DNA of 13,210 nt from JBBQSF01 sp038214085 (GTDB taxonomy: Bacteria; Bacteroidota; Bacteroidia; Bacteroidales; CG2-30-32-10). Both the position numbers and the translations under genes were made by a program. The notes under the pieces were generated by a model that ran no database searches, was not told where the DNA came from, and saw nothing but the letters and a program-made list of their open reading frames with translations. The DNA lies in contig JBBQSF010000090.1 in the NCBI GenBank assembly GCA_038214085.1, positions 1-13,210 of the forward strand, given 5' to 3'. This document shows positions 1 to 6,723 of this stretch, piece by piece (positions within the stretch are counted from its first letter, which is position 1; every line of letters begins with the position of its first letter).

Positions 1-3000
1 AATTCCCCTTCATATTTCCCGTCCCAGCCCTGATTTATTTCTGAAGTTTCAAATATCATATTGCCCCAGCGGTTATAAATTTTAAAATTATAATCTGCAG
101 CATCAATAAATACAGATACTGGAGAAAACAAATTATTCAAACCTTTAGGTGCAAAAGCATTTGGAACATAAAATCTCGGAGGTTGTAATGCGAGCGCTTC
201 ATTAGAAATACTCGTATCAGCAAACATATAAGGATTCCCTGCTCCTTCAAGGGCTTCAATGTAATATCCGAATACACCCTCTGAATTTATAAATTGAGAA
301 ATATCATCAGTAAAGGATGTAGTGCCACCCGGAAGTGTAATTATTGGAGAGGTGTCCCAAACGTCATCAACTTTTCTGTAAATATTATATAATTCAACAG
401 AACCAAGCCACTGAGAATAATTATTCCATTCCAGTTGGTTCTTCATATCCTTATCCGGTTCAGCAGTAAGATAAATGGTACGGCCTAAATTCGAAGTTAT
501 AGCCTCGTTTCCACAGCTATCAATTGCAACAAACTTATAATAATAGCTTCGCTGATTTACATAAGCCGTAAAGTCGCTGAATGAAATAGTTGAAGTAGTG
601 TTAGGTGAAACAGATCCTATCAAAATGTATGGTCCTGTTATACTTTCGGAACGCATTATTCTATAAGTAGAAACAAAAGCGGATACATCAACATATCCAG
701 TAACAGTAACATGATCAAAGTTTTCTACACTTGCTTTTCGCAAATATGCAAACTGGGGTTGGTTTGGAGTGTATGCATATATCGTATCTGCATTTGAAGT
801 GGATGTTATCGTTCCAACTGGATCAAATGCCCTTACCACATAAATGTAAGTTGAAAACTGAGTTAGCGGAGTATGAAGAAAAGACTGGCTGGTGGACGGA
901 TTTGTTGCAAGAAGTTGAAATACACCGTTATTCTCGGATACAAAAACATAATATCCGCCAATTCCTCCGGGCATGTTTGAATAAGGCGACCAGTTCAAAG
1001 TTACAGAACCACCGCAAACATCAAGTTGCGAAGTAAGATGAATCGTATTTTGATTCGTGCTTATTGGGCTGGTGTTCTGGCAGCTGTCAAAAGCGGCAAC
1101 GCAATAAGAAAGTGATGCTGAATCAGGATTCGAAAAGTAGGGGTGCGTATTTTCAAAATAGGTGTTGGTTATGCCGTAAACAGTATCAATTGGCACCCAG
1201 ATTCCGTTTTTATTTTCATAAATGATATATCCTTTGGTATCGCCTGAGGTTGATGCTTCCCAACCCAAAACTGAATGACCAGTCAATGAGTCAACGCTCA
1301 CAGAATCCATAATTGGTGTTGGGGGTGCTATTCCATCCTGAAACAAATCACCATCGATGTTCGAAACAGATACACAGCCCGATGAATCACCAATTTCAAT
1401 TCTGTAATTGATAAAAGCATTGCACAAAGTAATCGTATCCTCATAATTCAACAACTGAGTTGAATCCACTTGTGTCCAAGTTCCGGGAGGGTATTCAAGA
1501 AATATTCTATACCAACCAAGAGATGTAGGGAAATTGGGTGTATGAATTGCATTCCATGCAAGTTGGGCTGTACCGGTACCACTATTCACAACATTCAAAT
1601 AGATGGTCTGGATTTTCTGCGATGAGGGCGAATAATATTTTCCGAGACAACCCGAACGCGTCTTCATATAATAGTAAACAGTATGGGTATTTGCTCCTGC
1701 GCCTAGGTGTGTGTAGGACGTCTGATTGTAATTGAAAATGCTGTCAACTAATGTAAAAGGACCCGTAATACTGTTAGAAGTATAAATATGATAACTGTTG
1801 AAACTATTCATGGTATCGATGGGCGGAATCCAAGACAAAATAACATTTCCGGCTGCATCAACTGCAGCACAACGAACATCGGGAGCCTTTAATACCGGAG
1901 TTGAAAGCACTACTACAGTTATTGTACTGATATTGATAGCGGGTGCCGGACAAAAATCATCCTGCACTTTGATTACAAAATTATACACATTTGAAGTGCT
2001 TCCGCATCCAACATTTGTTGAAAGGTGATCGCAAGTAGTTTGCCACGAAAAATTAGTTTGTACGCCAAATTGACCCGCAAGCCCTATTGGATATGACTGA
2101 GGTGCAGGATTTAAAATAGCGCATGGCGGGTTCAGACAACCAGTTGTTGTAGAAGTGTAATTGGTTCCAAACTGTGACCCCGAAGCGTACAAATGAAGTG
2201 TTTGCGCTGATCCGTTAGGGAGAAATTCAAAATCAGTTGCCGACAAAGGAAAAGTGACTATTGCTCCTGCATAAACAGTATCGATATAATTCGAATACAA
2301 ACCAGTAGTCGGATTGATAAATGGTGCCGTTACCTGAGGGGGATTATTGTTTCCGCAAGCCAGCAGTACAATCTGCATTTCACGGTATATTTCTGCTACT
2401 TTTATACCACATTTGTATGCTGCAACCTTTGTAACAGTGACAAAAGCCCCATTTGTAAATGAAGTGAAAGAAATCTCACCAGTATAGGGGTTCACTGTTG
2501 CCGGAACATTATTGACATTTTGGGATGGACCTGGCAGTGGACTTAAATAATTATATCCTGCGGCATAAGAAGAGATTGGTGAATTCACTGCCTCTAAAGG
2601 TTGCGCCCACTCATAGGTTAACGAATCAAGTTCTTTGTCTGAAGCATTGTGATTATAAGTGAAAGGGTAACCAGTGCATATAACAGTTGAGGGTTTTTCG
2701 GCAAATGTTGGCGAATTGTCAAAACATGGATTTGCGTTTTGTCCATTGTAAGAATACATTACAGCTCGCAGATACCAATTGAGAGAAGAAGAATTCACTA
2801 TATTAGTACAAGGATTACGGCAGCAACTGGTATGCGAAAATATCCAGCCCTGTGAAGGTGGAATTCCTGACAAGGTAACACCTGTTGGATAAGATGCATC
2901 GGAAGTATAATACCATTCCTCAACTGCTCCGGTATTTGCCACAGAAGGGCTTGGCAAACAAGCTATGCTCGGACCTCCGTTATTGCATAAAGGGGAAATA

Positions 3001-3233
3001 TCGGTTTTTGTAACCAGCGTCATAGTTATAGATGAAAGCCCTGAGTAATTAGTAATGCTCAAGGATTCGGTATTGTTATAAGTAATACCATTGCATTCTC
3101 TGTACAACTTCAGGATAAACCTGTATTTACCATTCGACAAACATTCCCAAGTAATTTCACCTCCCATATAATGCGAAGCAAAACTATTCATCGACAAAAA
3201 AGCCAAAGCAAATAATAAAACTATTTTCTTCAT
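1..3233 (-). CDS. Large secreted protein with fibronectin-III-like modules and CHU_C (gliding motility-associated) C-terminal sorting domain, 3' end cut by window
   Basis: I translated the minus strand from the ATG at 3233 and it stays open for 1077 codons to the window edge. Residues 1-19 form a signal peptide (MKKIVLLFALAFLSMNSFA, likely cleaved before SHYMGGE). The mature N-terminus, with HYMGGEITW at 21-29, resembles the start of many Bacteroidota surface proteins. A Cys-rich region of unknown role follows to about 440. About six fibronectin-III-like modules of roughly 100 residues come next, near 446-538, 539-636, 637-735, 736-825, 826-915 and 916-1017; most show a W core (LSW, LAW, LGW, LNW, LEW) and a YxIY or YYVF strand. 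From 1021 a CHU_C domain begins (FYVPNAFAPKG, then FKIYNRWGNMIFET and QGWDGKYEGE). In known families this domain directs export and surface attachment by the type IX system. About 25-35 residues should be missing. The usual NGDG turn reads KGLNN here. Adhesion or matrix function is inference. Confidence 0.9.
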   Translation of the reverse strand, partial: MKKIVLLFALAFLSMNSFASHYMGGEITWECLSNGKYRFILKLYRECNGITYNNTESLSITNYSGLSSITMTLVTKTDISPLCNNGGPSIACLPSPSVANTGAVEEWYYTSDASYPTGVTLSGIPPSQGWIFSHTSCCRNPCTNIVNSSSLNWYLRAVMYSYNGQNANPCFDNSPTFAEKPSTVICTGYPFTYNHNASDKELDSLTYEWAQPLEAVNSPISSYAAGYNYLSPLPGPSQNVNNVPATVNPYTGEISFTSFTNGAFVTVTKVAAYKCGIKVAEIYREMQIVLLACGNNNPPQVTAPFINPTTGLYSNYIDTVYAGAIVTFPLSATDFEFLPNGSAQTLHLYASGSQFGTNYTSTTTGCLNPPCAILNPAPQSYPIGLAGQFGVQTNFSWQTTCDHLSTNVGCGSTSNVYNFVIKVQDDFCPAPAINISTITVVVLSTPVLKAPDVRCAAVDAAGNVILSWIPPIDTMNSFNSYHIYTSNSITGPFTLVDSIFNYNQTSYTHLGAGANTHTVYYYMKTRSGCLGKYYSPSSQKIQTIYLNVVNSGTGTAQLAWNAIHTPNFPTSLGWYRIFLEYPPGTWTQVDSTQLLNYEDTITLCNAFINYRIEIGDSSGCVSVSNIDGDLFQDGIAPPTPIMDSVSVDSLTGHSVLGWEASTSGDTKGYIIYENKNGIWVPIDTVYGITNTYFENTHPYFSNPDSASLSYCVAAFDSCQNTSPISTNQNTIHLTSQLDVCGGSVTLNWSPYSNMPGGIGGYYVFVSENNGVFQLLATNPSTSQSFLHTPLTQFSTYIYVVRAFDPVGTITSTSNADTIYAYTPNQPQFAYLRKASVENFDHVTVTGYVDVSAFVSTYRIMRSESITGPYILIGSVSPNTTSTISFSDFTAYVNQRSYYYKFVAIDSCGNEAITSNLGRTIYLTAEPDKDMKNQLEWNNYSQWLGSVELYNIYRKVDDVWDTSPIITLPGGTTSFTDDISQFINSEGVFGYYIEALEGAGNPYMFADTSISNEALALQPPRFYVPNAFAPKGLNNLFSPVSVFIDAADYNFKIYNRWGNMIFETSEINQGWDGKYEGE

Positions 3234-3267
3234 TAAAACCGCCACTTTATTGATATTCTTATAACTG

Positions 3268-3298
3268 CAAAAGTACAAAATTAGTAAGACAAAGTCAA
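3268..3298 (-). promoter_or_regulatory. Bacteroidota-type promoter of the secreted-protein gene
   Basis: On the minus strand TTG (3298-3296) is separated by 20 bases from TACTTTTG (3275-3268), a full match to the Bacteroidota -33/-7 consensus TTG-N19-21-TAnnTTTG. Transcription would begin near 3263, leaving a leader of about 30 bases before the ATG at 3233. No Shine-Dalgarno sequence is present, as is usual in this phylum. Confidence 0.72.
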
Positions 3299-3316
3299 TT
3301 TTTTTATATAAAAAAA
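3299..3316. repeat. 18-bp perfect A/T palindrome directly upstream of the -33 element
   Basis: The sequence TTTTTTTATATAAAAAAA is a perfect palindrome that touches the -33 element of the minus-strand promoter. Its A and T tracts could act as an UP-like element. Read on the minus strand, its T run also follows the right-hand side of the inverted repeat at 3317-3394, so it could serve as the U tract of a terminator. The sequence does not decide between these. Confidence 0.5.
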
Positions 3317-3394
3317 GGGCTGTTCTGAATTTGCAGCAGATGCCAGTTGAAGAATCTCGTAAAAAAATCAAATGACATTTTTTCAGACAGCCCC
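3317..3394. repeat. 78-bp inverted-repeat element, MITE-like or large-loop terminator
   Basis: GGGCTGTTCTGAA (3317-3329) and TTCAGACAGCCCC (3382-3394) are inverted copies with a one-base indel (GGGCTGTTCTGAA against GGGGCTGTCTGAA), enclosing 52 bases. The GGGCTGTCTGAA form resembles the terminal repeats of DDE-type insertion sequences, but there is no transposase and no clear target-site duplication. On the minus strand the structure is followed by seven T residues, so it could also end transcripts arriving from the M16 operon. Confidence 0.45.
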
Positions 3395-3395
3395 G

Positions 3396-3654
3396 GAATT
3401 TGTTTTTGTTATACCGTTTTCCACTCCGAGTAAATCAATTTAAAGAACTTTAGGAAGTAAAACGATATTAGGTTAACCAGACCTTTTTATTATGACGAAA
3501 AATAAAAATAAAGGTTGCCCCATAGTTTACTTTTCTCTGTAAATTTATCGGTTTAGGTTTATGTTTTTTGATAAGATACCCTATCTTTTTGTAAAATATT
3601 GAATCTCAAAAAAAAATCTTATATAGGATTTGTTTAAATATTATTATTTCGGTG
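3396..3654. other. Non-coding A/T-rich spacer, no gene seen
   Basis: I see no convincing coding frame here. The longest ATG frame on the plus strand that I noted is 16 codons at 3492-3542 and has no recognisable content. Short A/T-rich dyads occur, for example AAGATA-ccc-TATCTT near 3571-3586 and GGTTAACC near 3471, but none has the G/C stem of a good terminator. Confidence 0.5.
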
Positions 3655-3754
3655 TTTTCAATTACTTTTTGCCCTTAAACCCTAAAGGGAAGTAATTGAA
3701 AATCAGTCACCCTTAAGTTTCGATAGCTATCGGAAGGGGCAAAAACTGATTTTC
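3655..3754. repeat. Nested, partly mutually exclusive palindromes around CGATAGCTATCG
   Basis: Three perfect inverted repeats are packed into 100 bases. TTTTCAATTACTT (3655-3667) pairs with AAGTAATTGAAAA (3690-3702). GAAAATCAGT (3698-3707) pairs with ACTGATTTTC (3745-3754), and its loop contains the 12-bp palindrome CGATAGCTATCG (3721-3732). The first two share GAAAA (3698-3702). A third pairing, TTTTTGCCC (3666-3674) with GGGCAAAAA (3737-3745), would compete with both. The design resembles a REP/BIME-type intergenic element. It lies downstream of the M16 operon and upstream of the secreted-protein gene, so any transcript spanning it would read it on the minus strand. Confidence 0.7.
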
Positions 3755-3852
3755 ACTCTTATCGTCATTTGGTTTATTTTTAAACAACTTCTTAGGTTTT
3801 GCCAAGGAATAGGTATACAGAATTGACGCAGGAATTTTGTTATTTTAAAAGG

Positions 3853-3892
3853 TACGAATTGATGCGAAAACTTGCGACTCTTTGCGAAATTT
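3853..3892. repeat. Four TRCGA units at exact 10-bp spacing
   Basis: The units TACGAATTGA, TGCGAAAACT, TGCGACTCTT and TGCGAAATTT start at 3853, 3863, 3873 and 3883. The 5-base head TRCGA is kept while the other half of each decamer varies. The spacing equals about one helical turn, so the heads would face the same side of the DNA. It may be a short array of protein-binding sites or a decayed copy of a dispersed intergenic repeat. The rest of 3755-3957 shows no gene. Confidence 0.6.
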
Positions 3893-3957
3893 GTAAAGCC
3901 CAAAAATACCAAAAAAACAAGTCAAAATAGAAAGGTTATTTATTGTAAATCCCTCAG

Positions 3958-5232
3958 CTATTTCCCAGCAACAGAGACCGTCATGGAATCTGGATTAAGA
4001 TATTTCCGTGCAAGGTCAATGAGATTCTCGGAATTTATCGTATTTAGAGTATAGATGAACTTATTCATATATTCTGAAAATTCCATTCCGCTATCCATTG
4101 AATTCACAAAGCGATCTTCAATAGCAAAAGGACCGTCGATGCTGCGAAGAAACGAACCCAACATATAACTTTTCACTGTTTCAAGCTCTTCCAGAGAAAC
4201 AATCACATTTTGTAGTAATTTCATTTCTTTAAAAATTTCTTCTACTACTTGTTCGCGTGAATCAGCTTTAACATCAGAATACACTGTAAAAAATCCTTCA
4301 TTTTTTAAAGCCACCAGCCCAGATCCAATACCATAGGTTAAACCCTTATCTTCCCTAATATTACGCATTAAGCGAGAGCCAAAATAACCACCAAAAACAG
4401 TGTTCAGGCATATCATTTGCAAATAATCGGGGTGATTTTTAGGAAAAAGCAAACATCCAACACGTATTGACGATTGCATTGCCCCGTGAACTGGAATTAA
4501 TCTGAATTTTTCGTCGTTTATTTCCGTTTTATAATTTAATTTTTTCTTTACTGCTTCTGAATACCAATCACCAAAATGCTTATCAAGAAGCTGAATTATT
4601 TTATCAGAAACTTTTCCTGCAACAATGATTTTGCAAGTGGCGGGATTGTAATATTGGGAATAAAACTCTTGCATGTCTGACCTTTGCAAAACTTCAAAAT
4701 CTTCAGTTTTCGCCCAAGCACCATAAGGATGATTTTTCCCAAAAAGCAATTCCTTAAAATTTATACCTGCCAGATAATCCACTTTCTGCATATTCACTTC
4801 AAGAAATTGCCGGCCATTGGCAAGCAATGGAATCATTTCCCGTTCAGGAAAAACAGGATTTCTTATTATTTCTGCAATCAAAGGAATTATTTCAGAAGCA
4901 TATTTTGCAAGCATATATACATTTGTATGCACCTGATCATTGTCGGCTGTAGTATCCATAAAAGCGCCATGACTGTCGAGCATTGTAGCAATATGAGCGG
5001 CATCAAATTTTCCAGAGCCGTAAGCAAGCATTTCGGCGGTATAACGCGAAACCAGTTTTTTTGTCTGATACCAGGAACCGGCTTCAAAAATCAGTCTTAT
5101 TTTCAGAACATCCTGATCCCCGATATTAAAGCTGTAAACAGGAATATTATTGCTTAAAAATACCAATTCGGGGCGTGGAATTTGAATATTTTCAATCCTT
5201 TTTAACGCGGGTTGTTTTTTACGATCTGGCAT
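3958..5232 (-). CDS. M16B peptidase-like subunit without zinc site but with the R/Y pair
   Basis: This 424-residue protein has the two-lobed M16B layout but lacks the HxxEH zinc motif: the matching stretch reads SRYTAEMLAYGS near 62-73. It keeps the C-terminal-lobe signature FGGYFGSRLMRNIREDKGLTYGI at about 280-302, in two parts here: FGGYFGSRLMR and NIREDKGLTYGI. The active-site R/Y pair is R293 and Y300. In the M16B heterodimer described from Sphingomonas, one subunit gives the zinc site and the other the R/Y pair, and this protein fits the second role. No signal peptide is visible, so a cytoplasmic location is likely. The ATG follows the stop codon of the upstream M16 gene after only three bases (TAA TAT ATG), which indicates co-transcription. 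Substrates cannot be predicted. Confidence 0.9.
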   Translation of the reverse strand: MPDRKKQPALKRIENIQIPRPELVFLSNNIPVYSFNIGDQDVLKIRLIFEAGSWYQTKKLVSRYTAEMLAYGSGKFDAAHIATMLDSHGAFMDTTADNDQVHTNVYMLAKYASEIIPLIAEIIRNPVFPEREMIPLLANGRQFLEVNMQKVDYLAGINFKELLFGKNHPYGAWAKTEDFEVLQRSDMQEFYSQYYNPATCKIIVAGKVSDKIIQLLDKHFGDWYSEAVKKKLNYKTEINDEKFRLIPVHGAMQSSIRVGCLLFPKNHPDYLQMICLNTVFGGYFGSRLMRNIREDKGLTYGIGSGLVALKNEGFFTVYSDVKADSREQVVEEIFKEMKLLQNVIVSLEELETVKSYMLGSFLRSIDGPFAIEDRFVNSMDSGMEFSEYMNKFIYTLNTINSENLIDLARKYLNPDSMTVSVAGK

Positions 5233-5235
5233 ATA

Positions 5236-6477
5236 TTAATTGCTTTTACCTGATAAATAATAAAGGGTCGAACTATTCTCCGCACGAAAAATACGAGAAG
5301 CTTCCTGTTTGATATCCTCAACAGTAATTTTTCGATACATTTCCATTTCTGTATTTACTTTTGACGCATCTCCCAGTAGTTCTGCCATTGCAAAGTTCAT
5401 TGCCTTGTTCAGCACGTTCATTTCGGAAAATATTTTTGCAGCTTCGAATTTGTTTTTAACTTTTCCCAATTCATCTTCAAATAGATTGGTTTTGATATTT
5501 TCAAGCTCATCCATTACTGCTTTTTCCGCTTCATAAACATCAACGCCATCAATAATTTTTCCACTTATAATAAATAATCCAGGATCAATTGATCCGCTGA
5601 TAAATGCATCAAGTTCACTGAACAGATTGCGGTTCATTACAAGTTCGCGGTATAAACGAGACGAATTTCCATTCGACAACAAATCCGAAAGCAGATCACC
5701 AACATAATACTCTTTTTCGTTTCTTGCAGCACAATGAAACGTTTTATAAAGTGCATTGTGAGGAACATCGCGGGTTACTGTTTGCTTCCGCTCTTCTGTT
5801 TGGTTAGGTTCTGGTGGTATGCTCCGTTTGTAGGGCTTCCCCGAAGGAATATCGCCAAACCATTTTTTTGTAAGTGCTAAAATTTCTTCGGGATTCACGT
5901 CACCGGCAATTGAAACAATTGCATTGCAAGGATTGTAAAACTTACTGAAAAAAGCTTTAACATCATCCATTTTTGCATTTTCAATATGAGCGATTTCTTT
6001 GCCAATGGTGTTCCATCGGTACGGGTGAATTTTGTATGCCAGTGGAGAAAGCAGCATCCATACATCTCCATAGGGGTGATTAAGATAACTCTGCTTAAAT
6101 TCCTCTACCACAACTTTTCTTTGAACATCAAGGCTTTTGGGCGAAAAAGCGAGTGCTTTCATCCTGTCCGATTCGAGCCAGAATGCAGTTTCAATATTCT
6201 GAAAAGGCAATGTAATGTAATAATTGGTAAAATCATTATTGGTAAAAGCATTGTTTTGTCCTCCGGCTTTTTGAAGGGCATCATCGTATCGCGGAATATT
6301 TTCAGATCCCCCGAACATAAGGTGTTCAAAAAGGTGAGCAAAACCAGTACGTTCGGGATCTTCGTCACGGGCACCAACATTGTACAGCACGTTAAAAGCA
6401 ACAATTGGTGTTGAAGGATCAGGATGTACAATTAAAGTGAGGCCATTATCGAGTATAAATTTTTCAAAAAGGATCAT
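5236..6477 (-). CDS. M16B zinc metallopeptidase, catalytic HxxEH subunit
   Basis: I start this 413-residue protein at the ATG at 6477 (MILFEKFILDNGLTLIVH), which matches the usual M16B N-terminus. The frame is open upstream to an ATG at 6531, but a TAnnTTTG promoter box lies between the two. The zinc site HLFEH is at 48-52 and the third ligand is in VVVEEFKQ, around E125-E126. The segment NNAFTNNDFTNYY (75-87) is the usual substrate-cleft strand. In the C-terminal lobe the place of the R/Y pair reads RELVMNRNLFSEL, with V and S at the two positions, so the pair is missing. The next gene supplies it. Together they probably form a heterodimeric oligopeptidase. No signal peptide is seen. Confidence 0.93.
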   Translation of the reverse strand: MILFEKFILDNGLTLIVHPDPSTPIVAFNVLYNVGARDEDPERTGFAHLFEHLMFGGSENIPRYDDALQKAGGQNNAFTNNDFTNYYITLPFQNIETAFWLESDRMKALAFSPKSLDVQRKVVVEEFKQSYLNHPYGDVWMLLSPLAYKIHPYRWNTIGKEIAHIENAKMDDVKAFFSKFYNPCNAIVSIAGDVNPEEILALTKKWFGDIPSGKPYKRSIPPEPNQTEERKQTVTRDVPHNALYKTFHCAARNEKEYYVGDLLSDLLSNGNSSRLYRELVMNRNLFSELDAFISGSIDPGLFIISGKIIDGVDVYEAEKAVMDELENIKTNLFEDELGKVKNKFEAAKIFSEMNVLNKAMNFAMAELLGDASKVNTEMEMYRKITVEDIKQEASRIFRAENSSTLYYLSGKSN

Positions 6478-6491
6478 GGAGTATTTTTTTT

Positions 6492-6518
6492 CAAAAGTAT
6501 AAAGATTTTCCACAGCAA
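6492..6518 (-). promoter_or_regulatory. Promoter of the M16 operon
   Basis: TACTTTTG (6499-6492, minus strand) is a full match to the TAnnTTTG -7 box. The nearest TTG (6518-6516) is 16 bases upstream, shorter than the preferred 19-21, so the -33 part is weak. The box is 14 bases before the ATG at 6477 and inside the longer reading frame, which favours the shorter protein. Confidence 0.55.
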
Positions 6519-6578
6519 AAATTATGTTCATTGGAGCATTAAGAACAAAAAGAAACTCCCCGCCGTTTAGCAGCGTGA

Positions 6579-6616
6579 TTTCAAATGAAACCGACGGGTT
6601 AATCTGTCGGTTGAAA
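6579..6616. promoter_or_regulatory. Dyad and hairpin in the divergent M16/ClC promoter region
   Basis: The palindrome TTTCAAATGAAA (6579-6590) runs into a 7-bp stem, AACCGAC (6589-6595) with GTCGGTT (6606-6612) around a 10-base loop, and TTGAAA (6611-6616) can also pair with TTTCAA (6579-6584). It sits about 80 bases from the M16 -7 box and 90 bases from the ClC -7 box, where an operator for both genes could be. It has no T tract, so a terminator is unlikely. The surrounding 6541-6660 is richer in G and C than other spacers here. Confidence 0.4.
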
Positions 6617-6706
6617 TATTAACTTAAGCCATAGAGCGGTGGCAAACCAGCCCCCAAGAGATTAGAAAAATACGTCAATTATTTTTTATTAATTCAGGAA
6701 TAATAA

Positions 6707-6714
6707 TACATTTG
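6707..6714 (+). promoter_or_regulatory. -7 box of the ClC gene
   Basis: TACATTTG fits TAnnTTTG. No TTG lies at the right distance upstream; only a T-rich run is there. The box ends nine bases before the ATG at 6724 and overlaps the possible TTG start at 6712, which argues against that start. Confidence 0.45.
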
Positions 6715-6723
6715 CCCCTGAAG

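Noticed and set aside
731..2028. Plus-strand open frames of 65-101 codons
   Set aside because: They lie antisense to the continuous 1077-codon secreted-protein frame and have no family features.
3492..3542. 16-codon plus-strand peptide (MTKNKNKGC...)
   Set aside because: It is too short, with no promoter box or conserved feature to support it.
3561..3600. AAGATA-ccc-TATCTT hairpin as a terminator
   Set aside because: A six-pair, A/T-dominated stem in an A/T-rich spacer is expected by chance.
3727..4054. Short frames of about 60 codons on both strands near the M16 3' end
   Set aside because: They have no motif or credible start, and the plus-strand one runs into the M16 coding region.
4684..5157. 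157-codon plus-strand frame
   Set aside because: It is a shadow of the M16 subunit gene on the other strand, with a composition typical of antisense translation.
6478..6531. Longer M16 start at the ATG at 6531
   Set aside because: It adds 18 residues outside the usual M16 N-terminus and lies upstream of a full TAnnTTTG box; kept as an alternative only.
6541..6723. Fluoride or other known riboswitch before the ClC gene
   Set aside because: I looked for fluoride, cobalamin, SAM and c-di-GMP riboswitch core sequences and saw none. The ClC -7 box also lies after this segment, so it would not be in the ClC mRNA leader.
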